Positions 42,409-52,683 of a stretch of DNA of 64,000 bases are shown piece by piece. The stretch comes from Actinomycetota bacterium. GTDB lineage: Bacteria > Actinomycetota > Thermoleophilia > Gaiellales > F1-60-MAGs149. The stretch spans positions 1 to 64,000 of the forward strand of contig VFJZ01000005.1 of the NCBI GenBank assembly GCA_009885805.1, in the 5' to 3' direction. The translations under genes were made by a program, and so were the position numbers. Positions within the stretch are counted from its first letter, which is position 1. The number at the start of each line of letters is the position of its first letter. A model generated the notes under the pieces. That model saw nothing but the letters and a program-made list of their open reading frames with translations. It had not been told where the DNA came from and made no database searches.

Positions 42409-43344
42409 GTGCACGGGCGCGCCCTCGGCTATGCGATGCTGGTGATGGCTGCGGTCTTCTGGGGCGCGAACGGCCCCGCGTCGAGCCTCGCGCTCGACGC
42501 CGGCGTCTCGCCCGAGCGGCTCTCCGCCCTGCGGGTCACGGGAGCCGCGGCGCTTTTCCTGGTCCTCGCCGCCCCACTCCTGCGCGCCGCCCGCACGGGC
42601 ATTGGTCGACGGGGCCTGATCGACATCGTCGTGTTCGGCCTCGTCGGCATCTCCGTGGCGCAGTGGCTGTTCTTCCAGGCGATCTCGCGGTTCCCCGTCG
42701 GCCTCGCGCTCGTGATCATCTACACGGCGCCATTCTGGGTCGCGACCTACCAGCGCGTCGTGCACGGCCTCGTCCAGCCGACCCGGGTGTGGGTCGCAAT
42801 GACGGTGGCCCTCGGTGGCGTCGCGCTCGCCGTCCTCGGGGCCGACGGAGGCCTCGACGGGCTGTCGCTCCTCGGTCTGGGGCTGAGCGTCGCCGGCGCG
42901 TTCGGGTCGGCGACCCAGTTGCTGCTCGCCCAGCGCCTGCCTGCCGTCGCCGCACCCGTCCGGCTCGCCCTGGCGATGCTCGTCGCCGCCGTCTTCTGGG
43001 CGGCCGTTGCGCCCTGGTGGACGTTCCCGTTCGACCTCGCCGACGACCCCGTCGACATCGGCGGCCACGCGACGATCACGCTCGGCGTCCTGCTCGCCGG
43101 CATGGTGGTCCTGGGCTGCGCCGTCCCGTACTACGGCCTCGTCAAGGGCGTGCCGCTGATCGGGCCGGCCGCGGCCGGCGTCACCGGCATGCTCGAGCCC
43201 GTCATCGCCTTCGCCCTCGGCTGGCTCCTGCTCGGGCAGGCGTTGACACCCCTGCAGATCACCGGCGCCGCGATCGCGCTGACGGCGGTGGCAACGGCCG
43301 AGGCGATCCGCCGTGAGGCGCCGGAGCATGTAAGGAGTCTGTAA
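42409..43344 (+). CDS. EamA/DMT-family transporter
   Basis: A 311-aa protein with ten predicted helices in two EamA repeats. The first begins MLVMAAVFWGANGPASSLAL; the second includes VVLGCAVPYYGLVKGVPLIG and TGMLEPVIAFALGWLLLGQAL. It is a drug/metabolite-type exporter with unknown substrate. It starts at GTG 42409, divergent from the dehydrogenase gene at a 48-bp distance. Confidence 0.87.
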   Translation: MHGRALGYAMLVMAAVFWGANGPASSLALDAGVSPERLSALRVTGAAALFLVLAAPLLRAARTGIGRRGLIDIVVFGLVGISVAQWLFFQAISRFPVGLALVIIYTAPFWVATYQRVVHGLVQPTRVWVAMTVALGGVALAVLGADGGLDGLSLLGLGLSVAGAFGSATQLLLAQRLPAVAAPVRLALAMLVAAVFWAAVAPWWTFPFDLADDPVDIGGHATITLGVLLAGMVVLGCAVPYYGLVKGVPLIGPAAAGVTGMLEPVIAFALGWLLLGQALTPLQITGAAIALTAVATAEAIRREAPEHVRSL

Positions 43345-43461
43345 GACCTGGGAGCGGATCGCCCAATCCGGGTCGAGTCAGGGCATGGTTTGGGTCAGGG
43401 GGATGGTCGCCGCGCGTCGGGGCCGTCCGAAAACGAAGACTCGGACGATGGAGGTACGACC

Positions 43462-44286
43462 ATGAGAAAGCAAACGGTACTGCTCGCCGCCGCGCTGGCG
43501 ACCACGCTCGCAGTGGCACCCGCGGTGGCAGACGCGAGCGGTGGTGACAACGGCGGTCACCACGGCAAGAAGGTCTGCGGCATCGTCGACGCGACGAGCA
43601 CGCTGCCGACGTCGATCGTCCTGAACCTGCCCGGCACGAAGGTCGCGACGATCGCGAATCCCGCTCCGGGCGTTGTGCTGCCGGCCGAGGTCGTGGCCGG
43701 CGCCGACGTCTGCGCGAAGGTTCGCAAGGTTCGAAACCTCGACGGTACGAAGTCGAAGGTCCTGAAGGCGATCAAGGTGCTCCCGGCTGCGATCGTGACG
43801 GCCAAGGGCCCGGCGACGCTGGGTGTCGGCACGATCACGGTCGGCTCGCTGCTCTTCACCATTCCGGACGGCGTCACCCTGCCTCCGACCGTCATCGACG
43901 GATCGGTCGTCAAGGTGACTGGCGAGGCCGCGGTCGCCGGCGGTCCGCTCATGCTGACGAAGCTCCGCGCCTCCATGAAGAAGCACGGCAAGAGCCATCA
44001 CAACGGCGGCAGCAAGGGCACGCAGATCGAGATCACCGGTCGCGTCTCGGAGCCGCTCACGCCCGCCGACGCGCTCGTGCCCGGCTCGATCACCGTCGGC
44101 GGCATCGTCCTCACGATTCCGGCCGGCAAGACGCTGAAGGCAAAGGTCGCCGTCGGCGCCCGTGTCCGGGTGAGCGCAAAGCTCGTCGGCGTCGCACCTG
44201 CCGTGCCGGTGCTGACGGTGAAGAAGATCAAGGTCCTGGCGAAGGCGCACGTCGCCGTCGCCATGCCCGTCGCGCCCGCTGTCTGA
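43462..44286 (+). CDS. Secreted DUF5666-like repeat protein
   Basis: A 274-aa exported protein with signal peptide RKQTVLLAAALATTLAVAPAVADA and a His/Gly-rich segment (GGDNGGHHGKK). Three beta-rich repeats follow, as in DUF5666: GIVDATSTLPTSIVL, GVGTITVGSLLFTIPDGVTL and VPGSITVGGIVLTIPAGKTL. ATG 43462 has a GGAGG site. A strong terminator follows 34 nt after the stop, so it is monocistronic. The function is unknown. Confidence 0.78.
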   Translation: MRKQTVLLAAALATTLAVAPAVADASGGDNGGHHGKKVCGIVDATSTLPTSIVLNLPGTKVATIANPAPGVVLPAEVVAGADVCAKVRKVRNLDGTKSKVLKAIKVLPAAIVTAKGPATLGVGTITVGSLLFTIPDGVTLPPTVIDGSVVKVTGEAAVAGGPLMLTKLRASMKKHGKSHHNGGSKGTQIEITGRVSEPLTPADALVPGSITVGGIVLTIPAGKTLKAKVAVGARVRVSAKLVGVAPAVPVLTVKKIKVLAKAHVAVAMPVAPAV

Positions 44287-44320
44287 CCGACTGATCTGAA
44301 CATCTAGCGATCGGCTCTCC

Positions 44321-44353
44321 GCCGGCCCGGGCTGCCCATCAGCCCGGGCCGGC
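44321..44353 (+). terminator. Rho-independent terminator
   Basis: A 14-bp perfect stem GCCGGCCCGGGCTG / CAGCCCGGGCCGGC with a 5-nt loop CCCAT, followed by GCTCGTTTC. Confidence 0.8.
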
Positions 44354-44388
44354 GCTCGTTTCAGTCCCGTCGCGACCGCTGTAGACTC

Positions 44389-45786
44389 ATGCCGGTGACC
44401 GAGCTGGAAGCGCGATACCGCGCCCGCAGCCTCTGGCTCGACGGGCTCGCCGGGACGCTCGCACCGCGGGCGTCCCTGCCGGGCAGCACCGAGTGCGACG
44501 TCTGCATCGTCGGCGCGGGGTTCACGGGGCTGTGGACGGCGTACTACCTGAAGACGCTGCAGCCCGATCTGCGGGTGACCGTGGTCGAGCGCGAGATCGC
44601 CGGCTTCGGGCCGTCCGGCCGCAACGGCGGCTGGGTGTCGGCGTTCATCGCCGCGGACCCGGCGGTCTACCGGCGAAGCCACGGCGCGGACGCGGTCCTC
44701 CGCGCCGAGCGGGAAACGTTCGGCACGGTGGCCGAGATTGGTCGCGTCGCCTCGACCGAGGCGATCGAGTGCGGCTTCGTCCACTCGGGCCAGCTCGCGG
44801 TCGCGTTCTCGCTGCCGCAGCTTGAGCGCCTGCGGCGAAGCGTCGGCGCAAAGCGGGGGCGCGGCCTCCGCGAGGAAGACGTCCGGCTGCTCGACCTCGA
44901 CGAGTTGCGGCAGCGCGTGCGTCTCCAGGGCGCGCTCGGCGGATCGTTCTCGCCGCACAACGCGAGGGTCGACCCGGCACGGCTCGTGCGCGGCCTGGCG
45001 GTGGCGTGCGAGCGGCGCGGCGTCCAGATCTACGAACGCACGCCGGCGATCGCGATCGGCCCGCGCACCGTGACGACCACCCACGGAACCGTGCGCGCTG
45101 ACATGGTCGTACGCGCAACCGAGGCGTACACGACCGAACTCCCCGGTGAGGGCCGGCGGTTCCTGCCGCTCTACTCGCTGATGGTCGCGACGGAACCGCT
45201 CTCGGCCGCCGCCTGGGACGAGCTCGGCTGGTCGGGTCACGAGACGATCGCCGACCAGCGGCACCTGTTCTTCTACGCGCAGCGGACACTCGACGATCGC
45301 ATCGCGATCGGGGGGCGCGGTGCGCCGTACCGGCTCGGCTCACCGATCCGCGAGGACTACGAGCAGCGCGACGAGGTCCGAGATCGCCTCGTCGGCTGCA
45401 TCCGCCGCCACTTCCCGGGCGCGGCGCAGGCGGACATCACGCACCACTGGGGTGGTCCGCTCGGCGTCCCGCGCGACTGGTCGACGTCCGTCATCTGCGA
45501 TCGCTCGGCCGGCTTCGCCTGGGCCGGCGGCTACGCCGGGCACGGCGTCGTCGCCGCGAACGTGTCAGGGAGAACGCTCGCCGACCTGATCCTCGGCCGC
45601 GACTCGGACCTCGTCAGCCTGCCCTGGGTCGGACACGCCGGCCGACGTTGGGAGCCAGAGCCGTTCCGCTACCTGGCGAGCCGTCTGATCATCTCGATCC
45701 TCGGTTCAGCCGACCGGCACGAGGATGCGACGGGACGGCGCGCGCGACGCACGCGGCTCGTGCAGCCGTTCGTCCTCGGTCGCTGA
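44389..45786 (+). CDS. FAD-dependent oxidoreductase (DAO family)
   Basis: A 465-aa flavoenzyme. An N-terminal extension is followed by the FAD Rossmann motif CDVCIVGAGFTGLWTAYYL (about residues 37-55). RNGGWVSAF is a GluOx/PuuB-like signature. The C-terminus carries GGRGAPYRLG and HHWGGPLGVPRDWSTSV. It resembles gamma-glutamylputrescine or opine oxidases; the amine substrate is not known. ATG 44389. Confidence 0.87.
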   Translation: MPVTELEARYRARSLWLDGLAGTLAPRASLPGSTECDVCIVGAGFTGLWTAYYLKTLQPDLRVTVVEREIAGFGPSGRNGGWVSAFIAADPAVYRRSHGADAVLRAERETFGTVAEIGRVASTEAIECGFVHSGQLAVAFSLPQLERLRRSVGAKRGRGLREEDVRLLDLDELRQRVRLQGALGGSFSPHNARVDPARLVRGLAVACERRGVQIYERTPAIAIGPRTVTTTHGTVRADMVVRATEAYTTELPGEGRRFLPLYSLMVATEPLSAAAWDELGWSGHETIADQRHLFFYAQRTLDDRIAIGGRGAPYRLGSPIREDYEQRDEVRDRLVGCIRRHFPGAAQADITHHWGGPLGVPRDWSTSVICDRSAGFAWAGGYAGHGVVAANVSGRTLADLILGRDSDLVSLPWVGHAGRRWEPEPFRYLASRLIISILGSADRHEDATGRRARRTRLVQPFVLGR

Positions 45787-45795
45787 GATCGGCGG

Positions 45796-46974
45796 TCAGG
45801 GAAACAGGCGGTCGGCGATTCTCCCGAGCGGCACGCCCTGCACGACCAGCGACAGCACGACGACGACTCCGGTCAGCGCCAGGATCGCCTCGCCGGCCTC
45901 GAGCCCGGCGGCTAGCGGCAGACTCGCGAGGAGGATCGGAACGGCACCGCGCAGGCCGGCAATCGAACCGAAGAGTGCCTCGCCGCGCGTGTAGCCCAGG
46001 GCCGCCAGGGTCGGCAGGGCGAACAGTGGGCGCAACACGAACAGCAGCAACGCACCGGTCGCAAGCGCGGGCCACAGCACGTCGCCATAGGCGACCTGGG
46101 TCATCACAACGCCGAGGAGCACGAACATGGCGATCTCGGCGAGGTGGGCGAGCTCCGAGTGCAGCGCGATCACAGCCTCTCGCTCCGGGATCACCCGATC
46201 AGCGATGACCAGACCGAAGATGTACACCGCGACGTAGCCGGAGCCGTGCAGCAGCGCCGTACCGCCGAAGGTAACGAACGCGCCGGCGAGGACGGTGAGG
46301 GCCGGCACCGACGCGATTGTCGGCCGAAGCGGACCGAGGATCCGCGCGAGCGCTTCTGCGACTGCGATCCCGACCAGGACGCCGACGACGCCCTCGACTG
46401 CCATCACGCCGGCGATGTGGCCGACCGAGGCGGCCTCGCCGTCGACGGCGGCAGCGACGAAGGCGATCGCGAGCGCGATCGCGATCGGATCATTGAGGCC
46501 CGCCTCGCCCTCGAGGACGTGTGCGATCCGCCCCACGCGTCGGGCCTGGCCGGCGAGAGCGGAGAACACCGCGGCCGGGTCGGTCGGCGAGAGCACGGCC
46601 CCGACGATGAGCGCGGCCGGCCAGTCCATCCCGACCAGTTCGTGTGCGAGCAGGGCACCGACCCCGAACGTCAGCAACGTGCCGCCGACACCGAGGACAA
46701 GCACCGGAGCGATCACCCTGCGAAACGCCCTCATGCCCGACCCGAGGCCGCCGGCGGCGAGAATCACGATCAGCGCGCACGTGCCGACGAGGTTGAGGAC
46801 GTCCCCGGTGACGGCGCCCGAGACCGTCGGCACGGTGCCGAGCACGACGCCGCCGAGCAGGAACAGCAGCGAATCGGGCACTCGCAGGCGAGTCGACAGT
46901 GGCTGAAGCAGCAGCGCCGCGAGCGCGATCCCGCCGCAGACTGCGATCAGTTCCGCCGTCTCGCGCAAAGACAC
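45796..46974 (-). CDS. CPA1-type Na+/H+ antiporter
   Basis: A 392-aa cation:proton antiporter with about 12 membrane helices. The ion-site motif is GAVLSPTDPAAVFSAL (about residues 125-140), with EGEAGLNDPIAIALAI and a late GLRGAVPILLASLP. Start GTG 46974 was chosen because it puts the first helix at the N-terminus; an upstream non-ATG extension lacks homology. No cytosolic regulatory tail is present. Divergent from the aldolase gene. Confidence 0.87.
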   Translation of the reverse strand: MSLRETAELIAVCGGIALAALLLQPLSTRLRVPDSLLFLLGGVVLGTVPTVSGAVTGDVLNLVGTCALIVILAAGGLGSGMRAFRRVIAPVLVLGVGGTLLTFGVGALLAHELVGMDWPAALIVGAVLSPTDPAAVFSALAGQARRVGRIAHVLEGEAGLNDPIAIALAIAFVAAAVDGEAASVGHIAGVMAVEGVVGVLVGIAVAEALARILGPLRPTIASVPALTVLAGAFVTFGGTALLHGSGYVAVYIFGLVIADRVIPEREAVIALHSELAHLAEIAMFVLLGVVMTQVAYGDVLWPALATGALLLFVLRPLFALPTLAALGYTRGEALFGSIAGLRGAVPILLASLPLAAGLEAGEAILALTGVVVVLSLVVQGVPLGRIADRLFP

Positions 46975-47009
46975 ACTCCGACGATAGCGCCGGTTGCTAC
47001 CCTCGGAAC

Positions 47010-47759
47010 ATGGCAACCGTCTCTCACGACGTGGAAACGATCCGTCAGGCAAAGGTCGATCTGGCCGCCTCCTTCCGGGCCGCCGCGCTGCACGGCTACA
47101 ACGAGGGCATCGACAACCACTTCTCGCTCGCCGTCCCCGGGCGCGGCGATCGGTTCTTTCTGAACCGCTTCGGGCCGCACTGGTCGGAGATCACGACCGA
47201 GGACATCCTCACGATCGACCTCGAAGGCAACGTCGTCGACGGCGAGGGCGAGTGGGAGACGAGCGCGTTCGTGATTCATCGCGGCGTCCATCTCGCCCGA
47301 GCCGATGCTCGCTGCGTCTTCCACACGCACATGCCGTACGCGACCGCGGTGGCGCTGACGACCGGCGGCTTCGACACGCGGCTCTCGCAGAACGCGATGT
47401 GTTTCCACGGCCACACCGTCACGCTCGAGTACGGCGGTCTCGCCGACGCGGCCGAGGAAGGCGTGCGCATCGGCAACGCCGTCCGCGACGACGTGTCGAT
47501 CGCGATCATGGAGAACCACGGCGTCCTCGCGATCGGCCGCGACGTCGCCGACGCCTGGCACAAGCTCTACTTCCTCGAGCGTGCCTGCGAGTTCCAGGTG
47601 CTGGCGCAGTCGACCGGTCAGAATTTGATCCGCGTCAGCGAGGACATCGCGGCCCACACGGCGACGCAGTGGAAAGAGGAGAACGAGCAGCACGCCGGGC
47701 ACCTGTTCGCCGCGGTCAAGCGGCGACTGGACCGTGAGAACCCGGGCTACGCTGGCTGA
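47010..47759 (+). CDS. Class II aldolase/adducin family protein
   Basis: A 249-aa protein with the zinc-binding His pair in FHTHMPYATAVA (about residue 105), the NEGIDNHFSLAVPG substrate region near residue 30, and MENHGVLAIGRDVADAW with the third His. It has the length and layout of adducin-type oxidoreductase-linked proteins. The substrate, possibly a sugar phosphate or hydroxy acid, is unknown. ATG 47010. Confidence 0.87.
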   Translation: MATVSHDVETIRQAKVDLAASFRAAALHGYNEGIDNHFSLAVPGRGDRFFLNRFGPHWSEITTEDILTIDLEGNVVDGEGEWETSAFVIHRGVHLARADARCVFHTHMPYATAVALTTGGFDTRLSQNAMCFHGHTVTLEYGGLADAAEEGVRIGNAVRDDVSIAIMENHGVLAIGRDVADAWHKLYFLERACEFQVLAQSTGQNLIRVSEDIAAHTATQWKEENEQHAGHLFAAVKRRLDRENPGYAG

Positions 47760-47787
47760 TCTGGGCACGGGCGGCGTTCGACCAACG

Positions 47788-48320
47788 ATGATGCGGAAGT
47801 TCCTGCTACCGGTGATGGCGGCCTTCGCCGCGTTCGGCACAGTCGCAGTCCTCAACGCCTCGGCGGAGGACGAAGCAGCGCCGCGCCCGATCACCACGGT
47901 CGCGGCTGTGAGCTGAGCGGCATCTTCGCCTGGAAGGCTCAGACGTTCGCCGCCGAGCATCCCGAACTGATGGCCGAGGTCGGACCCGCGCAGCTCGGGC
48001 CGGATGGTCGATCGCAGTACCCCGCGAAGACTCGACGCCAGATCGATGAGCTGAACGGCGCGTACGAGGGCTGCCTACTGGCGAACGGCGCGATCTTACA
48101 GCCGTTCGAGACCAGTGGAACGATGTGGGTCGATCCGACCGGGAAGGCCTACGCCGCCTGTGAAGCTCACGCCAAGCGGTCGAATGCGTGGGCCGAGGAC
48201 GACCTCCAGCGCGCGGGGACGGCGGCGATGGTGCTCGCCGAACGAGCCTTCGCTGCCTGCCTCGAAGCGACCGGTCACCCGTCACCCGTCCACGGTGAAC
48301 GGCGGCTGACGCCGGCGTAG
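47788..48320 (+). pseudogene. Small secreted protein with apparent frameshift after the signal peptide
   Basis: ATG 47788 gives a signal peptide (MMRKFLLPVMAAFAAFGTVA...) but the frame stops at 47916. In the next frame a coherent domain runs from CELSGIFAWKAQTFAAEHPE (about 47907) through YEGCLLANGAILQPF, YAACEAHAKRSNAW and FAACLEATGH to 48320. It has paired Cys suited to disulfides. One missing base near 47901-47907 would fuse them into about 177 aa. No family is recognised. Confidence 0.5.
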
Positions 48321-48327
48321 CGCTCGA

Positions 48328-49305
<978 letters not shown>

Positions 49306-49346
49306 GGCTCGACATTCGCTGCGGCGCGGACGTATCCTTGCGGGCC

Positions 49347-50543
49347 GTGACGCCGGCCGAGATCCGCCTCGCCGCGCTCGTGGCGACGATCGCCTTCGTC
49401 GACATCGCGGTCTGGCTCACCCTGGTGCCGTTGATCCCGTTCTGGGAGGATGAACTCGGACTCAGCCATCGCCAGTCGGGCCTGGCCCTCGGTGCGTACG
49501 GACTGGCCGTGCTGCTCCTGTCGGTGCCGTCCGGGCACCTGGCCGATCGGCTCGGGCCGCGGCGGCTCGCGATCACCGCCGTCGTGCTGTTCGCGGCGAC
49601 GGTACCCCTGTACGCGATCGTCGCGACGTTCGAGCAGTTGCTGGCGCTGCGCGTCGCGGGCGGCCTGTTCTCCGCTGTGTCGTGGACTGCCGGCCTCGCC
49701 TGGCTCGTCGCGTCGACGCCCGAGAGTCACCGCGGCCGGGCGCTCGCGGCCGTCAACTCGGCCGCGACGGCCGGGTCGCTCGTCGGGCCGTTGCTGGGCG
49801 GGCCGATTGTCGCCGGCCTCGGACTCGGGCCGACCATGGTCGGGGTCGGCGTGCTCGTCGGCGCGCTCGCGCTGTGGGCGCTCGTCGAGCCGAACCGGGA
49901 GCGGCACGTCGCCGGCGAACCGGTCTCGCCACGTGCCGTGATCCGGGCGGCGCGCTTCGAACCTGGCCTCTCCAACGCCTTCGCCGGCATCTTCTTCGCG
50001 GCGACGGCGATGGGCGCGCAGCAGATCCTGGCGCCGCTGCACTTCGATCGCGAGGGATTGTCGCCGGCGACGATCGGCTGGATCTGGACCGTCGGCGCGG
50101 CGATCTCCGTCGCGATCGCGGCGCTCGTCGGCCGCAGACTCGACCGGATCGACAAGCGGCGGACGGCGCGGTTCGGCGTCGCATCCGTCAGCGGCCTCTG
50201 CTGCCTGCTCGCGTTGTCGCCGAGAACCGCTGCCTACGCCGTCCTCGTGATCGCGATCCTCGGCGTCGGCACCGTCATCTGGACGACCGTCTATCCGCTC
50301 TGCTCCGAAGCAGCCGAGCGGGCGGGCGTCGGACAGGGCGCCGCACTGGGGATGCTGAATGCGGTCTGGGCGTTGGCAACGGTGATCGCGCCGATGGCCG
50401 CCGGCCTGCTCGCAGACGCCGAACTGGCTGCCGTCGGCTACCTGGCGGTCACGGCGCTCGGCGCCGTCACCCTCGCCGTCCTGCGCCGTGAAAGAACGGG
50501 ATCTGATCCCTTTCTTTCACGGCGCGGCGGTGGCGACGGTTGA
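49347..50543 (+). CDS. MFS transporter
   Basis: A 398-aa 12-helix major facilitator. The loop 2-3 motif is [14 protein letters not shown] (about residues 62-75), with [20 protein letters not shown] and a second-half [17 protein letters not shown]. It is probably a sugar or drug efflux type. GTG 49347. Its last 20 or so codons run through palindromic element copy 2, so the C-terminal sequence [12 protein letters not shown] is encoded by the repeat. Confidence 0.87.
   Translation: MTPAEIRLAALVATIAFVDIAVWLTLVPLIPFWEDELGLSHRQSGLALGAYGLAVLLLSVPSGHLADRLGPRRLAITAVVLFAATVPLYAIVATFEQLLALRVAGGLFSAVSWTAGLAWLVASTPESHRGRALAAVNSAATAGSLVGPLLGGPIVAGLGLGPTMVGVGVLVGALALWALVEPNRERHVAGEPVSPRAVIRAARFEPGLSNAFAGIFFAATAMGAQQILAPLHFDREGLSPATIGWIWTVGAAISVAIAALVGRRLDRIDKRRTARFGVASVSGLCCLLALSPRTAAYAVLVIAILGVGTVIWTTVYPLCSEAAERAGVGQGAALGMLNAVWALATVIAPMAAGLLADAELAAVGYLAVTALGAVTLAVLRRERTGSDPFLSRRGGGDG
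50483..50525. repeat. Dispersed palindromic element, copy 2
   Basis: Arms GCGCCGTGAAAGA (50483-50495) and TCTTTCACGGCGC (50513-50525), with inner GGGATC/GATCCC. The 33-bp core differs from the copy at 8680 by one base (A for G). The flanking base pairs are different yet still complementary. It lies inside the 3' end of the MFS gene. Confidence 0.75.
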
Positions 50544-50567
50544 CGCCAGGCCGTACACTCGCCTGCC

Positions 50568-51380
50568 ATGACGACCTTCCACGACCTCCCCGACGGCGCC
50601 CGCCTGGCCTACGACGACACCGGCTCCGGGCGGCCGCTCGTGCTGGTGCACGGCATGTGCATGACCCGCCGCTTCTTCGACCGCAACGTCGACGCCCTCG
50701 CGTCACGCTTCCGGGTCGTGCGTGTCGACCTGCGCAGCCACGGCGACTCGCCGACCGCGGAGGGCGGCAACTCGGTCGCGCAGTACGCGCGCGACCTGAA
50801 GCACCTGATCGACGCGCTCGGCCTCGAGCGCCCGGTGCTCGCGGGGTGGTCGATGGGCACGCTGACGATCTGGGATCTGCTGCGCCAGTTCGGCGCCGAC
50901 AACCTCGGCGGGCACGTCAACATCTCGCAGGGGCCGAGCGACCTGGTGCGCGACGACTGGCCACTCGGCGCGTTCCCGCTCGAGGGCCTGACGGGCCTGC
51001 TGGCCGGCGCACAGGCCGACTTCCGCGCCACGATGGATCACGTGATCCCGCTGATGATGAAGCACGCGCCGACGCCCGAGGAGCAGGCGTTCCTGCTGGA
51101 CGAGACGTGCAAGATCGGCGCGAACTGCGGCACCCTCTGCATCCTCGACCAGTCGCTGCAGGACTACCGGGACGTGGTCGGCGCCCATGACATCCCGACG
51201 CTGCTGACCTGGGGTCGGGACGAGAAGCTGATCTCCGTCGCCAACGGCGAGTGGCTCGCCGAGCACCAGCCGGGCGCGAAGCTCGTGATGTTCGAGGAGT
51301 CCGGCCACTGCCCGATGTGGGAGGAGTCGGAGCGCTTCAACCAGGTCGTCGGCGACTGGGTCGCGGCGCTGGATGGATGA
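50568..51380 (+). CDS. Alpha/beta-hydrolase
   Basis: A 270-aa hydrolase with oxyanion loop LVHGMCMTRRFF, nucleophile elbow GWSMGTL (Ser about residue 95), acid in GRDEKLIS and His in SGHCPMWEE. It overlaps the M20 peptidase gene by 8 nt, so both probably act in one catabolic route. A haloperoxidase-like or lactonase type is possible; the substrate is unknown. Confidence 0.87.
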   Translation: MTTFHDLPDGARLAYDDTGSGRPLVLVHGMCMTRRFFDRNVDALASRFRVVRVDLRSHGDSPTAEGGNSVAQYARDLKHLIDALGLERPVLAGWSMGTLTIWDLLRQFGADNLGGHVNISQGPSDLVRDDWPLGAFPLEGLTGLLAGAQADFRATMDHVIPLMMKHAPTPEEQAFLLDETCKIGANCGTLCILDQSLQDYRDVVGAHDIPTLLTWGRDEKLISVANGEWLAEHQPGAKLVMFEESGHCPMWEESERFNQVVGDWVAALDG

Positions 51381-52683
51381 CGCGACGCTCCGCCGCGAGG
51401 CGACGGAGCTCACCGCCGACCTGATCCGGCTCGACACGTCGAATCCGCCGGGGAACGAGGCGCCGGCGGCGCACCTGCTGAAGACGTACCTGGACGCGGC
51501 CGGCATCGAGACCGAACTGGTCGGTCCCGATGTCGACCGCCCGAACCTCGTCGCACGGCTCCGCGGCACGGGCGGCGGGCCATCGCTCGCGTTCTGCGGT
51601 CACACCGATGTCGTGCCGGCCGACGAGCCGGGCTGGACGCACCCGCCGTTCGCAGGGCACACCGATGCGGACGGCTGGCTGTGGGGTCGCGGCGCCGTCG
51701 ACATGAAGAACCAGACCGCGACCCGCGCCGTGGCGATCGCCGCGCTCGCGCGCTCCGGGTTCGCACCGCGCGGCGACCTCGTGTTCATCGCGCAGGCCGA
51801 TGAGGAGGACGCCACCGATCGCGTCGGGATGGTCTGGCTGGTCGATGCCCGTCCCGATCTGCGCGTGGACTACGCGATCGACGAGGGCGGCGGTGACCGC
51901 CTCATCCTCGCGGACGGACGGGTCGTCGTCACGATCGAGTGCGGCCAGAAGGCGACCCTGCCCGTCGCGGTCACGGCCCTCGGCGAGGCCGGCCACGCCT
52001 CGCGGCCGGCAGTCGGCGCGAACGCCGTGCCGCGCCTGGCCGAGCTGGTGCGGCGGATCGCGGCGTACCAACCGGAGCGAACCGTCGTCCCGGTCGTCGC
52101 CCGCATGATCGACCTCGTCGCCGGGCCTGACGGCACGCTCGACGACCGGATCGCACGGGCGTCCGCGCAGCACGCCTGGGTGGCGGAGAACGTTCCGCCT
52201 CTGGTCGCAACGACGATGGCACCGACCCGGCTGGTCGGATCGAGTGCGCGCAACGTGATGCCGGCGCGCGCAACGTGCGAGGTCGACTGTCGGGTGCTGC
52301 CGGGAACGACCGCCGCCGACCTCGATCGCGAGTTGCGGGAGGCGCTCGGCGAAGACCTGCCCTACGAACTCGACTGGCTCGACGATCTGATCGGCGGCGC
52401 GACATCCGCGATCGACACGCCGCTCTACGACGCCTGCCAGTCGTTCCTCGACACGGCCGATCGCGGCGCGTTGCTGCTGCCGGTCGTCTCGACCGGGTTC
52501 GCCGACTCGAACTACCTGCGCGACGCCTGGGGCACGGTCGCGTACGGGTTCTGGCCGTACCGGACGACGCCGGTGGAGGTCCACGAGGCCGGCTTTCACA
52601 ACGTCGACGAACGCATCCACACCGACGATCTCGCCTACGGCGTCCGCGCGATGATGCACATCGCCCGCGAACTCACCGGGTGA
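51373..52683 (+). CDS. M20 family metallopeptidase (ArgE/DapE-like)
   Basis: A 436-aa zinc hydrolase. FCGHTDVVPADE carries the first metal His and Asp; WGRGAVDMKNQTA the bridging Asp; AQADEEDATDRVG the catalytic Glu pair. GEAGHASRP opens the dimerisation domain, and FHNVDERIH holds the last metal His. Deacetylase or dipeptidase activity is expected. It is coupled to the upstream hydrolase by an 8-nt overlap, and its 3' end overlaps the convergent exporter by 11 bp. Confidence 0.9.
   Translation: MDDATLRREATELTADLIRLDTSNPPGNEAPAAHLLKTYLDAAGIETELVGPDVDRPNLVARLRGTGGGPSLAFCGHTDVVPADEPGWTHPPFAGHTDADGWLWGRGAVDMKNQTATRAVAIAALARSGFAPRGDLVFIAQADEEDATDRVGMVWLVDARPDLRVDYAIDEGGGDRLILADGRVVVTIECGQKATLPVAVTALGEAGHASRPAVGANAVPRLAELVRRIAAYQPERTVVPVVARMIDLVAGPDGTLDDRIARASAQHAWVAENVPPLVATTMAPTRLVGSSARNVMPARATCEVDCRVLPGTTAADLDRELREALGEDLPYELDWLDDLIGGATSAIDTPLYDACQSFLDTADRGALLLPVVSTGFADSNYLRDAWGTVAYGFWPYRTTPVEVHEAGFHNVDERIHTDDLAYGVRAMMHIARELTG

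Noticed and set aside
47788-47966. Selenocysteine readthrough at the TGA of the small secreted protein
   Set aside because: Reading through meets another stop within 18 codons in an unconvincing frame, while the coherent domain lies in a different frame. A one-base shift explains it better.
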